A stretch of 7,903 bases of DNA from an uncultured Pelagibacteraceae bacterium. GTDB taxonomy: Bacteria > Pseudomonadota > Alphaproteobacteria > Pelagibacterales > Pelagibacteraceae. The DNA lies in contig CACAWM010000024.1 of assembly GCA_902536205.1 (NCBI GenBank), forward strand, positions 1 through 7,903, given 5' to 3'. The position numbers and the translations under genes are program-made. The notes under the pieces are model-generated. The model did no database searches. It saw only the letters and a program-made list of their open reading frames with translations, and had not been told where the DNA came from. This document shows, piece after piece, positions 4,799 to 7,903 of the stretch (its first letter is position 1; the number at the start of each line of letters is the position of its first letter).

Positions 4799-7666
4799 TT
4801 AAGCGGCTTCATCTTTATATTCATCCATTGAAGGACATGAACATACTAAATTTCTATCTCCAAAAACGTTATCTACTCTAGCAACTGGTGCCCAATATTT
4901 ATTGTTTTTTACATACTCAGTGGGAAAAGCCGCTTCCTCTCTTGAGTAAGCATGCTTCCACTCGCTGGAAGCTAATTCGATATAAGTATGAGGTGCGTTT
5001 TTAAGCGGATTATCAATTTTGTCAAACTTTGATGACTCCACTAAATTTATTTCTTTTTTAATTTTTATAAGTGCATTACAAAATTTATCAATCTCCTCCA
5101 AATTTTCACTTTCAGTCGGCTCAATCATAATTGTACCAGCAACAGGCCATGACATTGTTGGAGCATGGTAGCCAAAGTCAATTAGCCTTTTTGCTAAATC
5201 TTCCTCAGAGATTCCTGAAGTTGCTTTTATTGGTCGGATATCAATTATGCATTCATGTGCAACATTTCCATTTTTACCGGTATAAAGAACTTTATAATCT
5301 TTAGATAATTTTTTTGAGATGTAATTTGCATTTAAAATTGAAACTTGTGAAGCTTTTTTCAATCCTTCAGCACCCATCATCTTTATATACATCCAAGATA
5401 TTGGAAGTATACTTGAGCTACCCCAAGGAGCGGCTGATACAGCTCCCATTCCATTCTTAGGACCAGCTTCTTTAATAATTTCATGTGTTGGTAAAAAATC
5501 AGCTAGATGCTTAGCGCAAGCGATTGGGCCCATTCCTGGTCCGCCTCCACCGTGAGGTATGCAAAATGTTTTATGTAAATTAATATGACAAACATCTGGT
5601 CCAAATTTCCCTGGTTTTGCAACACCTACAAGTGCGTTCAGATTTGCTCCATCCATATAAACTTGTCCGCCATGCTTATGAACGACATCACAAATATCTA
5701 TGATTTTTTCCTCGAATACTCCATGAGTAGAAGGATAAGTTACCATTAAAGCAGCTAAATCTTTTGAGTGTTTTTCGGCTTTGTTTTTAAGATCGTTTAT
5801 ATCCACGTTTCCATCGTCGTCACAATTGACTACAACCACTTTCATCCCACACATTTGGGCGCTTGCTGGATTAGTTCCATGAGCTGAGTCTGGAATTAGA
5901 CAGACGTTACGATTTTCTTGTTTATTATTTTTATGGAATTTTCTTATAGTCATTAGACCTGCATACTCTCCTTGGGCCCCAGAGTTAGGCTGTAAAGAAA
6001 CTGCGTCATATCCAGTAATATCTTTCAGATCGTTTATTAGATCATTAAAAAGAATCTTATAACCCTCCATTTGATTTGTAGGAACAAAAGGATGTGGAAG
6101 TGAAAACTCTTTCCAAGTAATTGGAATTAATTCTGCTGTTGCATTGAGCTTCATTGTACAAGATCCTAAAGCAATCATTGATCTATTAAGTGCAATATCA
6201 CAATCTTCTAGTTTCTTTAGATATCTTAACATCTCAGTTTCAGAATGGTATTTGTTAAAAACTGGATGAGTTAGGTATTTTGAAGTTCTTAAAAGATTTT
6301 TTGGAAGATTATCTAGTTCAACCTTAACGTCTTGTTTTATAATTTTAGAAACTCCAAATAACTTTAATAGTAAATTAACGTCATCAAGCTTTTTTGCTTC
6401 ATCAAAAGCAACTGATAAATGATCATTGTCGACTTTTCTAAGGTTTATACTCTCTTTTAATGCAGTTTCATAAATAGGATTTGTTTTTTCATTGGTCTTA
6501 ATTGTAACGGTATCGAAGAAATGATCTGATAAAATCTTGTAACCACCTGTTTTAATGTTATCAGCAAAAATTTTAGCTAATTTAGAAGTTCTATTCGCTA
6601 TTTTAAGTATTCCTTCAGGTCCATGATAAATCGCAAAGGCAGCAGAAATGATAGCTAGTAATGCTTGAGCAGTGCAAATATTACTTGTTGCTTTATCTCT
6701 TCTAATGTGTTGCTCCCTAGTTTGTAAAGAGAGCCTGTAAGCTTTTTTTCCGTGTCTATCTTTTGAAACACCTATAATTCTTCCTGGCATTGATCTTTTA
6801 AATTCCTCTTTAGTTGCAAAAAATGCTGCGTGAGGTCCACCGTATCCCATCGGAATACCAAATCTTTGAGCACTACCGACAGCAATGTCAGCTCCAAGTT
6901 CTGCTGGAGTTTTTAATCTAGCTAAAGCTAATAGATCACAAACCAAAATAGCTTTTCCGTTTTTTTTGTGTATTTGACTAATACTTTCACTTGGATCTTT
7001 TATCTCACCTAAAGTTCCAGGATATGATAAAACTCCACAAATAATATCTTCGTTAATTTTCGTAAGTTCTTTTTTTTCATCACCAATGATTAATTCTAAA
7101 CCAAAAGGATTTGTTCTTGTTTTTATGAGATCAATTGTTTGGGGATTGCAATTACTTGAGATAAATATTTTTTTTGAATTAGTCTTATCTAATCTCTGGC
7201 TTAATCCTACTGCCTCTGCTGTTGCTGTTGCTTCATCTAACAAAGAAGCATTAGCTATATCCATGCCCGTTAGGTCAATTATTGATTGTTGAAAATTTAA
7301 AAGCATTTCAAGACGACCTTGCGCCACTTCCGGTTGGTAAGGTGTATAAGATGTATACCATCCTGGATTTTCTAAAATATTTCTAAGAATTACATTAGGT
7401 GTAATTGAATTATAGTATCCCATTCCAATAAAATTTTTAAAGATTTTATTTTTTTTAGATATAGATTTTAATTTTTTTAAAGCATCGTTCTCTGACATTG
7501 GCTGGTCGATTTTAAGATCATCTTTTAATAAGATTTTTTCTGGTACAGTATTGCTCATTAGATCCTCTAATGATTCATACCCAACATATTGCAACATTTT
7601 GGACTGATCTTCTCCAGAAGGACCAATATGTCTTTTAATAAATTCTTTTGAATTATCGTCGATCAT
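4799..7666 (-). CDS. gcvP: Glycine dehydrogenase (decarboxylating), P-protein of the glycine cleavage system
   Basis: A complete 955-residue P-protein, the usual size of the one-chain (fused alpha/beta) form found in proteobacteria. In the cytoplasm it decarboxylates glycine with pyridoxal phosphate and moves the aminomethyl group to the lipoyl arm of GcvH. The N-terminal half has FIKRHIGPS at 9-17, YTPYQPEVAQGRLE at 107-120 and FGIPMGYGGPHAAFFA at 269-284. The C-terminal catalytic half has MIALGSCTMKLNAT at 497-510, LQPNSGAQGEYAG at 558-570, DSAHGTNPAS at 593-602, MDGANLNALVG at 671-681 and HINLHKTFCIPHGGGGPG at 694-711. K699, in HKTF, is the lysine expected to bind the cofactor. The end, RNLVCSCPSMDEY, is also typical. 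The ATG directly abuts the gcvH stop (TAAATG), and an AAGGAG site lies 12 bases upstream. No frameshift or missing motif is seen. Regulation would come from the operon head, outside the window; glycine riboswitches are known ahead of gcvT in SAR11. Confidence 0.98.
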   Translation of the reverse strand: MIDDNSKEFIKRHIGPSGEDQSKMLQYVGYESLEDLMSNTVPEKILLKDDLKIDQPMSENDALKKLKSISKKNKIFKNFIGMGYYNSITPNVILRNILENPGWYTSYTPYQPEVAQGRLEMLLNFQQSIIDLTGMDIANASLLDEATATAEAVGLSQRLDKTNSKKIFISSNCNPQTIDLIKTRTNPFGLELIIGDEKKELTKINEDIICGVLSYPGTLGEIKDPSESISQIHKKNGKAILVCDLLALARLKTPAELGADIAVGSAQRFGIPMGYGGPHAAFFATKEEFKRSMPGRIIGVSKDRHGKKAYRLSLQTREQHIRRDKATSNICTAQALLAIISAAFAIYHGPEGILKIANRTSKLAKIFADNIKTGGYKILSDHFFDTVTIKTNEKTNPIYETALKESINLRKVDNDHLSVAFDEAKKLDDVNLLLKLFGVSKIIKQDVKVELDNLPKNLLRTSKYLTHPVFNKYHSETEMLRYLKKLEDCDIALNRSMIALGSCTMKLNATAELIPITWKEFSLPHPFVPTNQMEGYKILFNDLINDLKDITGYDAVSLQPNSGAQGEYAGLMTIRKFHKNNKQENRNVCLIPDSAHGTNPASAQMCGMKVVVVNCDDDGNVDINDLKNKAEKHSKDLAALMVTYPSTHGVFEEKIIDICDVVHKHGGQVYMDGANLNALVGVAKPGKFGPDVCHINLHKTFCIPHGGGGPGMGPIACAKHLADFLPTHEIIKEAGPKNGMGAVSAAPWGSSSILPISWMYIKMMGAEGLKKASQVSILNANYISKKLSKDYKVLYTGKNGNVAHECIIDIRPIKATSGISEEDLAKRLIDFGYHAPTMSWPVAGTIMIEPTESENLEEIDKFCNALIKIKKEINLVESSKFDKIDNPLKNAPHTYIELASSEWKHAYSREEAAFPTEYVKNNKYWAPVARVDNVFGDRNLVCSCPSMDEYKDEAA

Positions 7667-7903
7667 TTAGCTAGGGTTCTCCTTACAAAATTTATCATAT
7701 TCGTCTTTTGACATTAGAGAGTCATACTCACTTTTATCTTTTATCTTTAACTTAAAAAACCAGCTGGCACCTTCAGGGTCAGTATTTACGCTCCCAGGAT
7801 CATCAGCAATGGCTTTATTTCCCTCAGTAATTTCTCCAGAAATAGGAGAATAAACATCACTCGCAGCTTTAGTAGACTCTACAACAGCTGCTTGACCTTC
7901 TTT
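7667..7903 (-). CDS. gcvH: Glycine cleavage system H protein, C-terminal 78 residues (5' end outside window)
   Basis: The frame is open from the window edge at 7903 down to a TAA at 7669-7667 and gives 78 residues; roughly the first 45-50 residues of the usual ~125-residue protein are missing. The motif [19 protein letters not shown] surrounds the lysine that carries lipoic acid (visible residue 12, codon 7870-7868). Next comes N-x-x-I-x-D-D-P-G-S-V-N, then [12 protein letters not shown], the normal H-protein beta-sandwich end, followed by a short helix with [15 protein letters not shown]. GcvH shuttles the aminomethyl group from GcvP to the T-protein and is re-oxidised by lipoamide dehydrogenase. 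The stop abuts the gcvP ATG with no gap, so the two are translated from one message. gcvT is expected just upstream, beyond the window. Confidence 0.96.
   Translation of the reverse strand, partial: KEGQAAVVESTKAASDVYSPISGEITEGNKAIADDPGSVNTDPEGASWFFKLKIKDKSEYDSLMSKDEYDKFCKENPS
7679..7684 (-). promoter_or_regulatory. gcvP: Ribosome binding site of gcvP
   Basis: The minus strand reads AAGGAG, the strongest Shine-Dalgarno match in the window, within the Lys-Glu codons near the end of gcvH. The spacing to the gcvP ATG is 12 bases, somewhat longer than usual. The close TAA-ATG junction may also allow re-initiation by ribosomes finishing gcvH. Confidence 0.65.

Larger units (their letters stand above)
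1090..7903 (-). other. Predicted minus-strand operon gcvH-gcvP-flavoprotein-DUF1365-CFA-like-DUF3833
   Basis: Six genes run in the same direction with junctions of 0 bases (gcvH/gcvP), 9 bases (gcvP/flavoprotein), a 1-base overlap (TGATG), a 1-base overlap (TAATG) and 9 bases (CFA-like/DUF3833). No gap is long enough for a normal promoter, and no intrinsic terminator is visible between genes, although a promoter inside the 3' part of gcvP cannot be excluded. Co-transcription is inferred from spacing only; in compact genomes unrelated genes are also packed this closely. Confidence 0.7.

Noticed and set aside
7086..7292. Plus-strand open frame of 68 residues
   Set aside because: It lies wholly antisense inside gcvP, whose conserved motifs cover this region, and its protein matches no family I recognise; it is a shadow frame.
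4799..7666. Split P-protein (gcvPA/gcvPB) or frameshift in gcvP
   Set aside because: The frame is continuous over 955 codons, and both halves carry their motifs, as in the one-chain form.
7667..7903. Glycine riboswitch near the glycine cleavage genes
   Set aside because: The visible upstream sequence is gcvH coding sequence; a riboswitch would be ahead of the operon's first gene, outside the window.

Overview
The window is a very AT-rich, almost gap-free stretch of bacterial DNA. Short or overlapping gene junctions, Lys/Asn/Ile-rich proteins and the gene content suggest a streamlined marine alphaproteobacterium, most likely SAR11 (Pelagibacterales) or a close relative. That placement is inferred from composition and gene style; no rRNA or other phylogenetic marker is present. 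There are no tRNA, rRNA, CRISPR or mobile-element signals, and no gene-free stretch longer than about 10 bases.

Layout. Plus strand, left end (1-1093): the last 64 residues of a short-chain dehydrogenase/reductase, then, 2 bases later, a complete family-2 glycosyltransferase. Minus strand, the rest (7903 down to 1090), in transcription order: gcvH (5' part outside the window), gcvP, an FAD-dependent flavoprotein, a DUF1365 protein, a cyclopropane-fatty-acid-synthase-like SAM methyltransferase, and a DUF3833 lipoprotein. The two transcription directions meet tail to tail at 1090-1093, where both stop codons share the palindrome TTAA and no intrinsic terminator is visible.

How the genes fit together. 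GcvH and GcvP are parts of the glycine cleavage system, which decarboxylates glycine and passes its methylene carbon to tetrahydrofolate. The four genes downstream form a recognisable cassette (flavoprotein, DUF1365, CFA-like methyltransferase, DUF3833) that often occurs together in proteobacteria, frequently with an SDR. It is thought to modify unsaturated acyl chains of membrane phospholipids, but the product and the roles of the two DUF proteins are not settled. The methyltransferase keeps its SAM-binding loop but differs from E. coli Cfa at several residues of the bicarbonate/active site, so methylation or another non-cyclopropane product is plausible. The cassette follows gcvP by only 9 bases, so one-carbon production and SAM-dependent lipid methylation may share a transcript. 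The SDR that often accompanies the cassette is here on the opposite strand, separated from it by the glycosyltransferase.
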